Assembly (NCBI RefSeq): GCF_964355755.1 | Contig: NC_092673.1 | Coordinates: forward strand, 25,363,001 to 25,427,000 | Length of the DNA stretch: 64,000 nt | Reading direction: 5' to 3' | From: Antedon mediterranea | Lineage: Eukaryota > Echinodermata > Crinoidea > Comatulida > Antedonidae | Shown here: positions 22,217-33,649 of the stretch, one piece after another | Layout: each line of letters starts with the position of its first letter | Numbering within the stretch: the stretch's first letter is position 1 | The notes under the pieces: model-generated | Told to the model about the DNA's origin: nothing | The model's input: only the letters and a program-made list of their open reading frames with translations | Database searches by the model: none | Program-made: the position numbers and the translations under genes

Positions 22217-23175
22217 TTCAACTGGTACATTTCGATGTGTAGTGTCTTTGCTTTGCTTACAGTATTTTTGTCTACTAGTCGTTCCTCTGGAGGTTGTCGA
22301 ATGTTTACATTACGTATTCGGGGTGGTGTTACGATAGATGGCGTTATGATAGGCGGTGATCGATGTGCGTTTGTTTGTTGTCTCGTGATTATCTGTGGTG
22401 TAGTGGTAGGTTGAGGTGTAGGTCGCGTGTTTGTTGTCACTGGGTTTTGATTAATGACGGGCGTTTGTACTGGTTTGGGTTTATGTAGGTCAGGTATATT
22501 TATTCCCATTTTCTTGGCGTATGACCTTGTTACTGGTCTGCAAGTAGATGTGTTTGTAATCGGGTTAAGAGATTCAGTCTCTGTAATATTAAATGCAATG
22601 GGTACAACTTGATCAATTTCGGAATCGTCGTCACGAGGGGCTCGGGAGAGAAAATCTGCTAAAACTAATTCAGTTCCTTTCTTATAACCAATTTGGAAAA
22701 TGTATCCGGACAATCGTAATATTAGTTTCTGTAAACGGGGTGTACATGGCTGATCTTTTGAATTCCAAATTTGTACAATTGCTGAGTGGTCTACGAATGC
22801 ATCAAATTCGCAACCCTTTAGTAAATGTCGAAATGCTGAAACGTTAATGTAAAGTCCAAATAACTCTAATTCTGTGACGCTATATCGTTGACAGGCTTGT
22901 GGTAAGATTTTGGAATAATAACCTATTATGTGTTCTTTACCGTTTACTGTTTGTGTTAAATATGAACCTGTTGCGGTTCTTGAAGTGTCGCTATATAGCG
23001 TAACTCTACCTTCTTTTCTAGGCATTTGAAGAGTTGGTGGTTTAACCATTAATTGTTTAATTTCGTCAAATGCTTTCTGGTGTTCAGTAGACCAAACAAA
23101 TTTTCGGCGTTTACTTGCGAGTGTATGTAACGGACGTAAAATTGATTTGTATTTGAGGGAAAAAATGGGATACAT
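22192..23175 (-). pseudogene. pol: Gypsy RNase H segment of pol
   Basis: This 327-codon frame starts in the RT/RNase H linker. It contains the RNase H features LYSDTSRTATGSYL, YSVTELELFG and FVDHSAI, then a proline/threonine-rich spacer before integrase. It lies in a different phase from the RT upstream and the integrase downstream. The upstream frame change maps to the run of T then C around 23155-23165. RNase H removes the RNA strand during reverse transcription. Confidence 0.87.
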
Positions 23176-24835
23176 AATTTACTGCACCAATAAATCGTTT
23201 AGTTTCTTTATGGGTTCGTGGGACTGGCAAATTTCGGATAGCTGCACACCTGTCGCCTAATGGTGTGATACATGCGTGTCCTGAAGAATTAATCAGGATG
23301 GTGTGTCCCATATATTGCACTTTATTCTTGAATAACTTACATTTCTTTGGACAAATTCTAAAACCATTTAATTGTAGGGCTTGTAAAACGGAAACAAGGT
23401 GCTGCTTATGAGCGAATTTGTCTTGGCTAAATAAAATAATATCATCATGATGGGCGATACAGAATTCTCTAGAATTTGGGATTTCATTTAAAATTTCATC
23501 AATCTTTGCTTGAAATATACCTGGCGAAACGTTTAATCCTTGTGCTAATCTCTTATAATAATAATGTTTTCCACCATGATATGAAGCTATACCTGTATAT
23601 TGTTGGGCATGTTCGGCTAATGATACACAGTGAAACGCTGATTTCAAATCAATTACGCTAAGAATCTGTGCATTAGCGTTACCTATTGTTTTCAAAGTTT
23701 CGGCCAATAATGGGAATGGGTGATTAATACGTTTTATCCTGGAATTTAGATAGCGAAAGTCTGTGACAACTCTTTTATCTTTTGAATTTTTCTTTGAAAC
23801 AAGAAGGACAGGGGAAGTATACGATTGGTGTCCTACTGCTAAGATTCCTAGTTTGACTAATTTGTTCAATTCGGCCTCAATAACATGTTTGTCTTTGTCT
23901 GTCGCGAAGTATGGTCGAATAAAAAATGGGTCATCATTAGAAAGGTGTATGTCAGCTTTGAAGTTTGGGCAGCTAGATAGTTCACCATATAGTGAAAATG
24001 CGTTTCTGTTTTGTTGTAAGGTTTTATACAAATCTTCTTTTTCTCTATGTGTTAAAACGCTGTCTGTTAAATCAACTTGTTTTCTGATTATTTCTTCCTC
24101 GGTTAAAGTTAGCAATGGGTCTGTACGTTCTAAATGTGGGTACTTGTTTGCGTTTTCATTGGTCAACTTTATTCTATCAATTGGTAGGTCGTTAGTAACT
24201 GTTACAAGGTTGGTTAAGTGAAGGCTCGCGATAGGTTGATGTGTATTTAGAGATACGTTTCTGTTTGTGTTGTTAGTGATATCAATGTTGGTTTCTCCTC
24301 TGTGTAATTTTACTAACATATCTGATGGACAAAGTTTTGAAATATGGGTGGTTGCATGTAGAACAACATCAGAATTGCGTACAAAGGCGGGAACCCTTCC
24401 TTTTAATTTAACTGTTTTAGTATCACCGGGTTTAAGAAAAATCTTGTGTACTTGACGAAAGCTAAAAATCTTTGGTCTAATGCGAAATGTGTTTTCCTTA
24501 AAATTTAAAGTACCGTCGAGTTCAGACAATGTTTCGGTTCCAAGTATCAGGTCAATACCTGTCAAATTTTTAACGATTAACCCTGAAATTTTAAATTTGT
24601 GTCCTTGGATAAATAATTCGAATTGCACTAAGTGGTTGGCGTATAAGAAGTCACCGTTGCCTAATGGAAATTTAGTTGTGTTCACTTTAATTGGCTTTAG
24701 ACGCGATAAATAAAGTGAGGAATTAACGTACGATTGTGAGATTATAGTTCTAGTTGAACCACTGTCAAATAAAGTTAAAACATTTCTACCATTTGGTAAA
24801 TTTCCTTTAACGTAATTTCTGTCGTTAAGTAACAA
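23111..24835 (-). pseudogene. pol: Gypsy protease and reverse transcriptase
   Basis: The first ATG is at 24835, though the frame is open upstream toward gag. The protease active site is LFDSGSTRT near residue 24. RT motifs include RVVTDFRYLN, SVIDLKSAFHCV, GLNVSPGIFQ and the catalytic IAHHDDIILFS at about 23440-23470. The position usually held by Tyr or Phe in the x-x-DD box is His here. The segment ends after the RT thumb at a frameshift near 23111-23175. Confidence 0.9.
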
Positions 24836-24939
24836 ATCAATATTATCTGAATTCCCTAAGTATTTTGCCTTAAAATTGTCGTATTTAGTATGGGGGGCCA
24901 GATTATAGGCGGCATCTAGTCCCCTTTTTAAAAATCCTG

Positions 24940-25887
24940 CTAGTGGCTAGGGTAATAATTGTTTGACTGTTGGTATGGGTATGGCGGGGGATAATTTCCG
25001 TAAGAACGGTTTTGTTGTCGGCAGTGCCTTGCTATGTGGCCTGGTTTCCCGCAGTAATAACAGGTTGGGGGAGGTTGTCTATATCTTGGAGTCGGTGGGG
25101 TCTGGAATTGGGGTTTGTAGGGACTTGGGCTTCGGTTTCGTCTTGGGGTATAATTTCGGGTGGGGGAACGTGAGCGTCGAGTATCATCATTAAGGGATCG
25201 TTTTGTTGTGGCCATGTCTAACTTGAGAGAATTTATCTCATGTTGGAGCGATTCGAGACTATTATCTGTTTCCTTATTGATATTGAATGAAACTTCCCGT
25301 GTGGCATCATCTACGGAAAGGTCAAGGTAATTTTGTGTGCTATTTACGATATTGTCAATAGTGGCATCGATTGGGGTGGACATGGCTACAGCTGCTCTAC
25401 ATTTTGGTGGAAGGGTCGAAATAAATTTATTCTTTATCTGCTGGTCAGCGTATCCAATTCTGTCTGCGGCTTGTTTGATTTTGGTTAAGTGCTTTTCGGC
25501 GTTGTCGCCGGTGGTGTAAGTAATTGAATCGTATTCTCTTATGTGCGCATAGATTGATTTGTTTTTACTAAACCTGTTGATGAATTGGGTTTTTAAGGAT
25601 TCCAGTGAATCGAACTGCTTTCCCTCAATCCAGAGTCTAGCTTGGCCCTGAAGGCTACGTTTAAAAATACTTATTACATTAATTAATTGGGCATTGTTTA
25701 CAGGGTTTTCTAAAGTGTGGGCCTCAAGGTAATCGGTAAACGACAAGTAATGTGCACTACATTGGTCGTGATCGGTTATGGAACCGTCATATCTTTTGGG
25801 AAGGAAATCGGTTTGTCTTAGGTGGGGCACGGGGTGAGGATTGACGGGCTCATTTAAAATTACTTCGTTATCAACAACGTCGACCAT
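24940..25887 (-). CDS. gag: Gypsy gag with CCHC zinc knuckle
   Basis: A 315-codon frame without lesions. A capsid-like retrotransposon gag domain spans about residues 30-170, with PKRYDGS, GQARLWIEG and LKTQFINRF. A short helical stretch and an Arg/Ser/Pro-rich linker follow. One zinc knuckle, CYYCGKPGHIARHC, lies near residue 280. A Pro/Tyr/Asn-rich tail ends at the stop. Pol lies in another phase downstream, so frameshifting or an unseen change would be needed to make Gag-Pol. The protein packages element RNA. Confidence 0.92.
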   Translation of the reverse strand: MVDVVDNEVILNEPVNPHPVPHLRQTDFLPKRYDGSITDHDQCSAHYLSFTDYLEAHTLENPVNNAQLINVISIFKRSLQGQARLWIEGKQFDSLESLKTQFINRFSKNKSIYAHIREYDSITYTTGDNAEKHLTKIKQAADRIGYADQQIKNKFISTLPPKCRAAVAMSTPIDATIDNIVNSTQNYLDLSVDDATREVSFNINKETDNSLESLQHEINSLKLDMATTKRSLNDDTRRSRSPTRNYTPRRNRSPSPYKPQFQTPPTPRYRQPPPTCYYCGKPGHIARHCRQQNRSYGNYPPPYPYQQSNNYYPSH

Positions 25888-26573
25888 ACTTTATAATATT
25901 AATTAATCAAAATATCAAAAACAATTTAGTGTATATATATGTAAACTCTCACTTTTTCAATCAAGGTTACAAATCAAAAATCAAAATGGTTTTGACTTAC
26001 CCCAAATGCTTCGGATCCAATTAAAAATGAATTAAAGGAATGCAAAAAGTGTTCAAAAATGTTTAAATGTTCAAACAACGAATTAAAGGAATGTTAAAAG
26101 TGTTCATCAATGTTCAAATTGGTCAAAAAAAAGTAAATGTTAAAAAAAAACGATCGAAAAAAAACGGCGTGAAGTTGAAAGTGTCCAAACGAAACAGTTC
26201 TTGTCCGCTTGCTTCTGTTTTGATTCTTCTTGGGTCTTCCTCGATTATCTTCTTTGTCTTTATCCAATGGTTATAATTTGATAAAATTTCTGCTTGTCTC
26301 GGTCTCATTCAAATATAATTTCAGCTTGTCTTTTGTGTCTTCCTCGATTATCTTCTTTGTCTTCATCCAATGGTAATAATTTGATAAAATTTCTGCTTGT
26401 CTCGATCTCATTCAAATATAATTTCAGCTTGTCTTTTGAGTCAAAGTAAATTTCTGGTTTTCTCTTTTCAAACAAATATGGTTATTTTGTCTTCGTCTTC
26501 GTCTTCGTGTCTTGTTAAGTGTTTATTTCTTGTTTTCTCACTCTGTTCCTTATGAAATTTGGGTCTTCCACCA
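25888..26573 (-). other. Gypsy leader with primer-binding site and 103-bp duplication
   Basis: This is non-coding sequence between the 5' LTR and gag. TGGTGGAAGACC directly follows the LTR on the minus strand and fits a tRNA primer-binding site. A 103-bp unit beginning GTCTTCCTCGATTATC is tandemly duplicated at 26234-26336 and 26337-26439 with few differences. The leader would hold packaging signals, but none can be assigned. Confidence 0.75.
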
Positions 26574-27199
26574 TGTAATATAATGTTGCGTTGTTGAGGT
26601 ACTAATGAAGACTCTGACTCGCTTGACTGTCGTAACACATATATTGTTTATTCAGTATAATACTTCAGTACAATATACAACTATAAGTATAGATAAGGAA
26701 CGGAGGATCAATGATACTGTCGGTGAGGTGTGAAGTGTGTAGGTCTGCTTCTGAAGAAGTGGCTGTGAGGTGTGTGCTCCGTGAAGTGGCTGTAAGGTGT
26801 GTGCCCCGTGAAGTGGCTGTAAGGTGTGTCTGGGCCCTTCTGAAACTTGGGAGTATATTGGCTCTCGGTTCATTTACATATGTCACTACGTAATCTTAGA
26901 GGTTACTGATTGGTCCTAAGTTGGTCCAGGGGTGTTTAAGTGCGAGTGATTGATCTTATCTGGGGAGGTTACAATGATGAATTGGCCCTGTCGAATCTCT
27001 GCTAAAAACTGTCAATATCTAATTGTTTTACGATGGGAACAGTCACAAAGTTAAGCTAGGGATTCTATTATAAACTAAATGGTAATTAAAACATCTGGAC
27101 AAACTCTCCTCTGGACCTTCTGGGTCAAGTCTGTGAACTTATTTAAATTCCGATACAAAGGTCAATTTCTTAAATATAAAAGTATATCGTTATATTACA
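26574..27199 (-). repeat. 5' LTR of Gypsy element
   Basis: A 626-bp LTR with termini TGTAATATAA and TTATATTACA. It shares most of its length with the LTR pieces at 16657-16762 and 18739-19317 and with the nested pair at 16763 and 18142. Its right end is 42 bp upstream of the PARP exon acceptor. Confidence 0.92.
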
Positions 27200-27420
27200 T
27201 TAGCTACAAAAGTCAAACTGCTATTATTTCTTTCATTATAGATAAGTCGCATTCAGAATATTGAGTTGTGGAAACAATATGCTGCTAAAAAAGAAACTTT
27301 TGAAAAGACTATGCCCAGTCAAGCATTTGAACAAGTTCTGTACCACGGTACTGATGATGGAACCATTGAAAAGATCAACATAGGAGGTTTCAACAGAAGC
27401 TATGCTGGAAAAAAATGGTA

Positions 27421-27872
27421 TTTCCACATAAAATAAAATTTAATAATGGCCTAGTAATAAAAGCACTTCCATTGAAATGATCAGGTGGCCTTTCCATTCA
27501 AAACGATGACGAAATTTTTTATTATAAATAATCGTCAAGTTTATTTTTAATATATAGGCCTAGTCTCTTTTTAATTTTGTTGATTTTTTTAAAACTATTT
27601 CTAGAGACCTTTCCATCTTTTCTTTTCTATCAGCTTTGTAATGTAATGCGCTCAAACATGGTCACTAATAATTTTTACATTTTTACATAATATTAATTCT
27701 GTAAAAAAATGTACATTAAAACAATTTAATGAGTTTGAATATTGGAAGGGTTGGCAACTTTTCTAGAATATTTTATTATGATATGTTATTGATATTTATT
27801 ATTTACAGTATAAGTATTTTCACATTTTCACATGTCCATATTTCAGTCGCTTTTGTTATTACTTTTCAAATA
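27421..27872. other. PARP intron, left part
   Basis: AT-rich intronic DNA between the PARP donor at 27418 and the LINE poly-A tail. No exon or repeat was recognised. Confidence 0.6.
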
Positions 27873-27999
27873 TTTTTTTTTTTTTTTTTTTTTTTTTATT
27901 CAGTATATTACACAGAGGCGCCTTACAAGATGGAACCATCTTAGCTTCAAGGCGCCTCAGATAAACAAATACAACATTTTAAAACAACTAACAGAAACA

Positions 28000-30900
28000 T
28001 CAATTAAATCTTCCAGAATTAACAAGAAATTGTTGTACATAATAAAATAATAAAGCATTTTCATAATTCGAAAGAAGATCGGAACCAAAAATAAAAATTT
28101 CACTTAAAAATGTAAAATTAAATGTTAAAGAAAAATCCTTGGCTAAGATATCCTCAATAATTGAGTTAGCGCTTACAAGTAGAATATCTCTTTGTGTATT
28201 ATAATTAGGGCAGTAACATAAGAAATGAAGCGGATTCTCAACATTAAAGCCACAAGTACAATTTGGATTGTCCCGAAGTCCATGTAAGAATAAATGCGAA
28301 TTGAGACAGCTGAAACCAAGTCGGATTCTAGTGTGAATTTGGTTAATCTTCTTATCACCTGTATCATAATAAGAACGTTTTTTTGTTTCAAACAAATTGG
28401 ATTTCAGTAGCAATTTTTTAAACTCAACAAGAAATGAGGAATTTTTTATTTCATTATTTAACTCATTCCAATGTGTTATAATAGATGGGACAAAAGATAA
28501 ACGATATGATGTGGTCTTACAAAATGGAATTATTATATTTCGGATGTTACGCAAGTTATAAACTTCAATATTGTCAGAAAAATTAAATAAGGAGTAAAGA
28601 TACACTGGTGTTAACTTATGAATAATTTTAAAAAACAGTATTAGGTTAAGAAATTGTCTACGTTTTTCCAATGATAACCAGCCTAATTCTTGTCTTAATG
28701 CATTATGACTTGTATGTTTCCACGCACCAGTACATATTCTACCTGCAGAAATCTGGATATTTTCTAGTTCATCACTTAATTTATCTGGGATATTACACCA
28801 AACAGGAGCTGCATATTCCATTAATGGTCTAACGTGTGATATGTAAATGTGACAGAGAGCCTGTCGAGGTAGAATATGTTTGACACGACGTAGCATATTT
28901 AAAGATAAAGACGCTTTGTTAATTACAGATTGGATATGGGAATCCCACTTGAGTTTTGCATTAAGCATTACACCAAGATGCCTATGATCATTTACAAATT
29001 GTAGATTTACATTATTGAAATTTAAACTAACATAGTTATCTAAATGTTTACGTGTAAACAGTATAGCTTTCGTTTTGTTAGCATTGAATGTTACTTTCCA
29101 TTTTTTTGCCCAATTATAAATGACATTAAGATCACCATTTAATTTTTGTTCTGAAATATTACGATCTGTACAAATATCATATAACGAAGTATCATCTGCA
29201 TATAAACTAATATTAGATTTGATATTATCAACCATATCATTTATGAATACAATAAATAAAAATGGACCCAAAACAGATCCTTGGGGTACTCCTGCTGTAA
29301 TGGTCACCCAAGGACTGGTAGTTCCTTCAATAATAACACGTTGCTCACGTGAGTTTAAGTAACTTTGGAACCATTTTAGAAGAGTGCCATTAATTCCATA
29401 TTGATTTAATTTGTATATAATCCCATTATGCCAAACTTTATCGAAGGCTTTGGAAATATCCAAAAATACCAAGATTACTTCTTTCCTTAAATCTAAAGCT
29501 CTATTAAATGTATCTATAAGATAAAGAAGTTGATACGTTGTCGAGTCACCTGGTGTAAAACCAGATTGGAATTGAGTAAGAAGTTTATTATCCACAAAGT
29601 ATTTATATACTATATCAAAAACTGCACGCTCCAAAATTTTTGCAAAGTTGGAAAGTATGGATATAGGGCGGTAGTTCTCAATAAGGGATTTATTGCCTTT
29701 TTTATGCAGAGGAATGACATTTGATTTTTTCCATTCCACAGGAAAATATCCTTGGCTTATGCAGAAGTTATAAAGCTTTGTCAAATGGGGTGCAATAATT
29801 TCAGCAGATTCTATTAGTATGATACTGTGAATTTCATCAGGTCCCATCGCCTTGTTTTTATCCAGCATAGTTAATAATTTCATGATCTCATCAACAGATA
29901 ATTTGAGAGTTGAGAGTCTCGATGCAGTTCTATATGTGAAGTCCGAAGGAAAATCATCATGATTAGGAATAAACGATTGAGATTTAAAATAATTGTTAAA
30001 CGCTTTAACTTTCTCACTATTTAAAGTTAGGACATCATCGTTTAATTTGATTGGAGGAATCTTATAATATTGTTTGGAATTACAAACTGAATTTATGGTA
30101 GACCACCAAGTTTTTGAATCACAGTTTTTATTCATTAATACATCAAATTGTTTATCCAAAAAAGTTTGTTTAGCTTTTCTTATTGCTTTAACAACTTTTG
30201 CGCGAATTTTCTTAAAACGTTGCATATGCGAATTTGAGTTATTTCGAGTGGAATGGGCGCGATTTCTTTTGCGAATAAGAGTTCTAATATGCGCATTAAT
30301 CCAAGGCTTGTCATTAGGATGCACAGTTATAATTTTAGATATAATATAGTTATCAACACAATTATTAAATAAGTCAATCCAATTATGACAAACATCTTCA
30401 ACCTTTGAAGATGAATAAACTTCTTCCCAATTTACAGAATTAAGAGCATTACGATATAAATTAAAATCAGTTTTTTCAAAAAGATATATTTTACGATTGT
30501 ATGGCTTGTCCCGTGTGATACGAATATCAATATTTGCATATACTGGACTGTGATCACAATTTAAAAGTGGGCACAATGCACCAAAATCATTAATATATAC
30601 ATTTTGACTAGTAACTATATGGTCAATACAAGACCGTTGGTCTTTTATACAACGTGTTGGCATATTGATGTGTTGAGTTAAACCGTTTTGTTGTAAAAAT
30701 TCGTAAAATGATTTTCCAAATCTATTTGTGTTTCCATCATTGTACCAGTTGTTATTTTGAGCATTCATATCGCCCATCATTAAAGTTAAGCTGTGTCGAG
30801 ACAAAACAAAGTTATTAGTACTGTTTTGAAAATAGTCAAGTAGATCCTGAGCCTATAACATACATAAGTCAAAATCGTCCAGTTTGAAACTTGTATTTCA

Positions 30901-31280
30901 CACCTTATCACATCTGACAAGAGATCATTACAAATATGGGAATTAACTAAGTGTATAGAATTAGATATGTAAAAAGCACATCCGCCGCCATGGCGGTTTC
31001 TATCATTTCTAATAGGTTCTTGATAACCGTCTAGTAAAATGTCATGGTTCAAGATAGTTTGATCTAGCCATGTTTCTGTTAAAGCAATAATATCATAGTT
31101 ATTTAAATTTGCTAGGTGTTGAATTTCAGCTAGTTTACCTGGAACGATTAGACTACGTATGTTAATATGGCAAACTGTAAACTGTTCCGGACCAGGATTT
31201 GGATGTATATCGCCGCACATTAAAAGCTTGCACATTAGAACATTATTACGCCCCAAATTTATGATAAATAAATTATCCAT
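28000..31280 (-). pseudogene. LINE ORF2: endonuclease/RT with frame break
   Basis: The first part (31280-30786) begins with LLMCGDIHPNPGP and the front of an APE-type endonuclease (CHINIRSL, ALTETWLD, RNRHGGG). Around 30858, after TYVCYR, the frame shifts and a short stretch appears lost. The second part (30804-28000, 934 codons) continues with MMGDMNAQ, the CDHSPVY end of the endonuclease and a full RT: NYRPISILSN, FLDISKAFDKVWH, GVPQGSVLGP and LYADDTSLYD. The C-terminus has a CxC...H...C cluster (CTCGFNVENPLHFLCYC) that may bind zinc. The endonuclease break should inactivate this copy. Confidence 0.9.
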
Positions 31281-31474
31281 TATCAGTAAAAAAAATAAGT
31301 AAAGTACTCACTTTAAAAACGCTAGCACATATGAGAACACTTAGCCAAACGAACATAGTAAACATTGAAATAAAAACAAGAGAACACGTTTTTGCTATCT
31401 AAAATCAACAAATAATGGTCAAACTCTGTCGGTAAGAAACGTACTGTTAATGACACCGCACAGTCTAAACGTTC

Positions 31475-32044
31475 TTAATGTTCAGCAATCAGTCGTTTAA
31501 AATCATTTTCATTCTTGATATGCTTGGGTTTTTCTTCACCTTTACACAGGGCCCATATCTTGCATCGGTTAGTCCAGGCACGTTGAACTCCATCATGGTG
31601 TCTTACCTTCCAAAAGAGATTGAAATTTGCTTTTGTTAGGTCTTCCGAGATATAAACCGGCATACCCTTCAGTTTGGATTTGGCTGCAAACACATTGTTA
31701 CGGGTCCTGATTGAATTGAACCGAACAATTATTGGCCTAGGCTTGTCAGTAATAGGACCGATTCGATGAGATACTTCAATATCGTCGGACTTGAAAGTGA
31801 TACCCATTTTGTCGCGAATAACCTCCGCCACCAAATCATCAGTTGACTTTGTCGAGTCCTGTAAACCGTAGAATCTAAGGTTATTACGACGTGAATATTG
31901 TTCTAAATAGTCCAATCTGGTTTCAATATTACTGATTTGCTCCTGCAGCTTATCAAATGCTTTGTTTAATGTCTCAGTAATAGAAGTAGTCAGCTCCTGA
32001 AGCAAGTCTTTCTTCAGCTTATCAACATCTAACTTCGGGGCCAT
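31475..32044 (-). CDS. LINE ORF1: coiled-coil RNA-binding protein
   Basis: A 189-codon intact frame, 194 bp upstream of ORF2. Residues ~8-50 are amphipathic and likely coiled coil (LQEQISNIETRLDYLEQ). An L1-like ORF1p RRM region follows, with RRNNLRFYGL, VSHRIGP and PRPIIVRFNS, and then a small C-terminal domain with VYISEDLTKA. Proteins of this type trimerise and coat LINE RNA. It is more conserved in frame than ORF2. Confidence 0.85.
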   Translation of the reverse strand: MAPKLDVDKLKKDLLQELTTSITETLNKAFDKLQEQISNIETRLDYLEQYSRRNNLRFYGLQDSTKSTDDLVAEVIRDKMGITFKSDDIEVSHRIGPITDKPRPIIVRFNSIRTRNNVFAAKSKLKGMPVYISEDLTKANFNLFWKVRHHDGVQRAWTNRCKIWALCKGEEKPKHIKNENDFKRLIAEH

Positions 32045-32100
32045 GATTACACTTGCTTTTTTACAGTACCACCACTGTTTTACATATCAGGTCACAATCA

Positions 32101-32533
32101 CAGCTGGTAATTTCGGCCAAATTTACTAATTTGCATAAGTGACGCAGATGTTTGGAAACCTTATTGAAGGATTTTGATTTGCATATGGCTAGCACAGTAA
32201 TAGTTAACCTTGCAGTGCTTTCAACGGCGAGCCAATGGCAATAGATGCGGTATCATGGGGGTAAAATACTCACTGCTTATTTACACCGACAGAGCATTGA
32301 CCATCATCTTTAAAAGTTTACATGATAAGTCCTAGATGCTATTTACGATGATAATGATACAATCGGGAAAAAACAAAGATAAATGTCTTTTTGAAAGGTG
32401 AAAATCGAGAGCAAAAAAGTTGTACGTGCTCACTCACCCAATGTCTCTGCCTTTCAAATATTTTTGTCATTATTATTAACCATTGTAATTATTTTAGCTA
32501 TAAAGTTATTTAAAATTTGTTTATTTCTTTCAG
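32101..32533. other. LINE 5' region and PARP intron, right part
   Basis: This probably includes the LINE 5' untranslated region and the last part of the PARP intron. The intron ends with a pyrimidine tract and CAG at 32531-32533. No separate gene was seen. Confidence 0.5.
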
Positions 32534-32796
32534 CAACTTATTATGGGCAAGGAACATACTTCGCTACCTCTGCTGGTTATTCTGCTCGTGACAAATATTC
32601 AATACGAAATGCAAACGGACAAAAACACATCTACATGTGTCATGTTCTTGTGGGGAAATGTACACAAGGAAAACCTGACATGTTGGCACCACCAGATGGC
32701 TTTCACAGTGTTTGTAATGATCCTAACAATCCTCAAATTATCGTCATATTTAATGATGTTCAAGCCTATTCAAGTTATCTTATTGCCTTTAAGTAA

Positions 32797-33485
32797 ACCT
32801 AAGTGTCATCTCTATCTTCTCATTTAAACATTCCTTTTGCTAGACTTACTAAAACTAAATTTGTTATAACTATATCAGGTCCTAATTTGTGGAATCATAT
32901 CCCGCCAAATATCAAAACGTCAATATCATTATTTACTTTCCGAAAAAAGTTAAAGAATCATTATATATCTAAATATTATACTGCTTAGTTAATATGCTTA
33001 TTATCATTATTTATACTCATATACTATTTATGTTTACACAAAATATTAGTTGTTGTTTATTATTGCAATCTTTAATCTATACTATATATAATGTATATAT
33101 AGTATATACTATATATATACATAAATTATATGTATACATATTTTTTTCATTTACCAATATCGGTATTTATTTCATTTATATCATGAAACTATTGAAATAT
33201 AATTTAAATAATTTTGATAAAGAAGATGTTAGTTATGTTATTATTATACTGTAATTTTTTATCCTAAATTATATAATTATATATTCTAGGTTTATTTTTA
33301 TTTTTTTAGTAATGTGTTTTGTTGTGGGTCCCTACGAGACAAGTTTTTAACTTCTAGAAGGGATCCATTATAATAATGACTACCAATTACTGCTTTATCT
33401 ATGTTCACTTTAATATATTTTTTCTATTTTGTACATATTCATTCATTATTATCTAAATAAATATTATCTGAATTATGAATTATGA
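32797..33485 (+). mobile_element. 5'-truncated LINE fragment next to the PARP stop
   Basis: The frame at 32803-32988 encodes the C-terminal end of a CR1/L2-like RT protein: PFARLTKTKF, SGPNLWNHIPPNIK and LFTFRKKLKNHY, then TAG. A 3' untranslated region with a GGGTCCCT...AGGGATCC hairpin-like pair (about 33330-33366) follows. The fragment ends in TGAATTA/TTATGAA repeats at 33470-33490. The fragment begins within a few bases of the PARP stop codon, so it may supply that gene's 3' UTR. Confidence 0.82.
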
Positions 33486-33649
33486 ATTATATTAATACTA
33501 AACATATTTTATATGAATATATATGCCCTACTAATGCTTATAGTAAAATAATTAATCGCTAATCATTGCATCATTGTCTGGAGTATTACCATAACTAAAC
33601 ATTAATAACCTGAACTTTTAAGAACAAAAAACCTAAAGCTAAACATTAA

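Larger units (their letters stand above)
16657..27199 (-). mobile_element. Ty3/Gypsy retrotransposon (minus strand)
   Basis: LTRs with mirror ends TGTAATATAA...TTATATTACA bound gag, protease-RT, RNase H and integrase, all on the minus strand. The 5' LTR is 26574-27199. The 3' LTR is split into 16657-16762 and 18739-19317 by a second insertion. The primer-binding site TGGTGGAAGACC directly follows the 5' LTR. Pol has two frameshifts and one nonsense codon. I see no clear target duplication at the outer ends. The right end lies 42 bp before a PARP exon. Confidence 0.92.
27873..32100 (-). mobile_element. Two-ORF LINE with poly-A tail in the PARP intron
   Basis: This minus-strand element has ORF1 (31475-32044) and ORF2 (28000-31280). 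Its tail is a 25-T run at 27873-27897, meaning poly-A at the 3' end. Just before the tail, a stacked hairpin is formed by GAGGCGCCTT/AAGGCGCCTC and AAGATGG/CCATCTT (27915-27958). The 5' boundary lies beyond the ORF1 start at 32044 and is not resolved. It is inserted antisense to the host gene. I could not find its target duplication. Confidence 0.88.
27242..32796 (+). pseudogene. PARP14-like ADP-ribosyltransferase, last two exons (frame mismatch)
   Basis: Exon 27242-27417 follows a pyrimidine-rich acceptor. It encodes the front of a PARP catalytic domain: ISRIQNIELWKQY, the VLYHGTD histidine motif and GGFNRSYAGK. Exon 32534-32796 encodes the rest: YYGQGTYFA with the catalytic tyrosine, a conserved core and VQAYSSYLIAFK before TAA. 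The third triad position aligns with isoleucine (PQIIVIF), not glutamate, as in mono-ADP-ribosyltransferases of the PARP10/14/15 type. Exon 1 ends in phase 2 but exon 2 needs phase 1. An A7 run just before the GT donor has one A too many, so the gene is either a pseudogene or carries a sequence error. Upstream exons (macro, WWE) are not visible; a Gypsy element fills the preceding intron. Confidence 0.85.
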
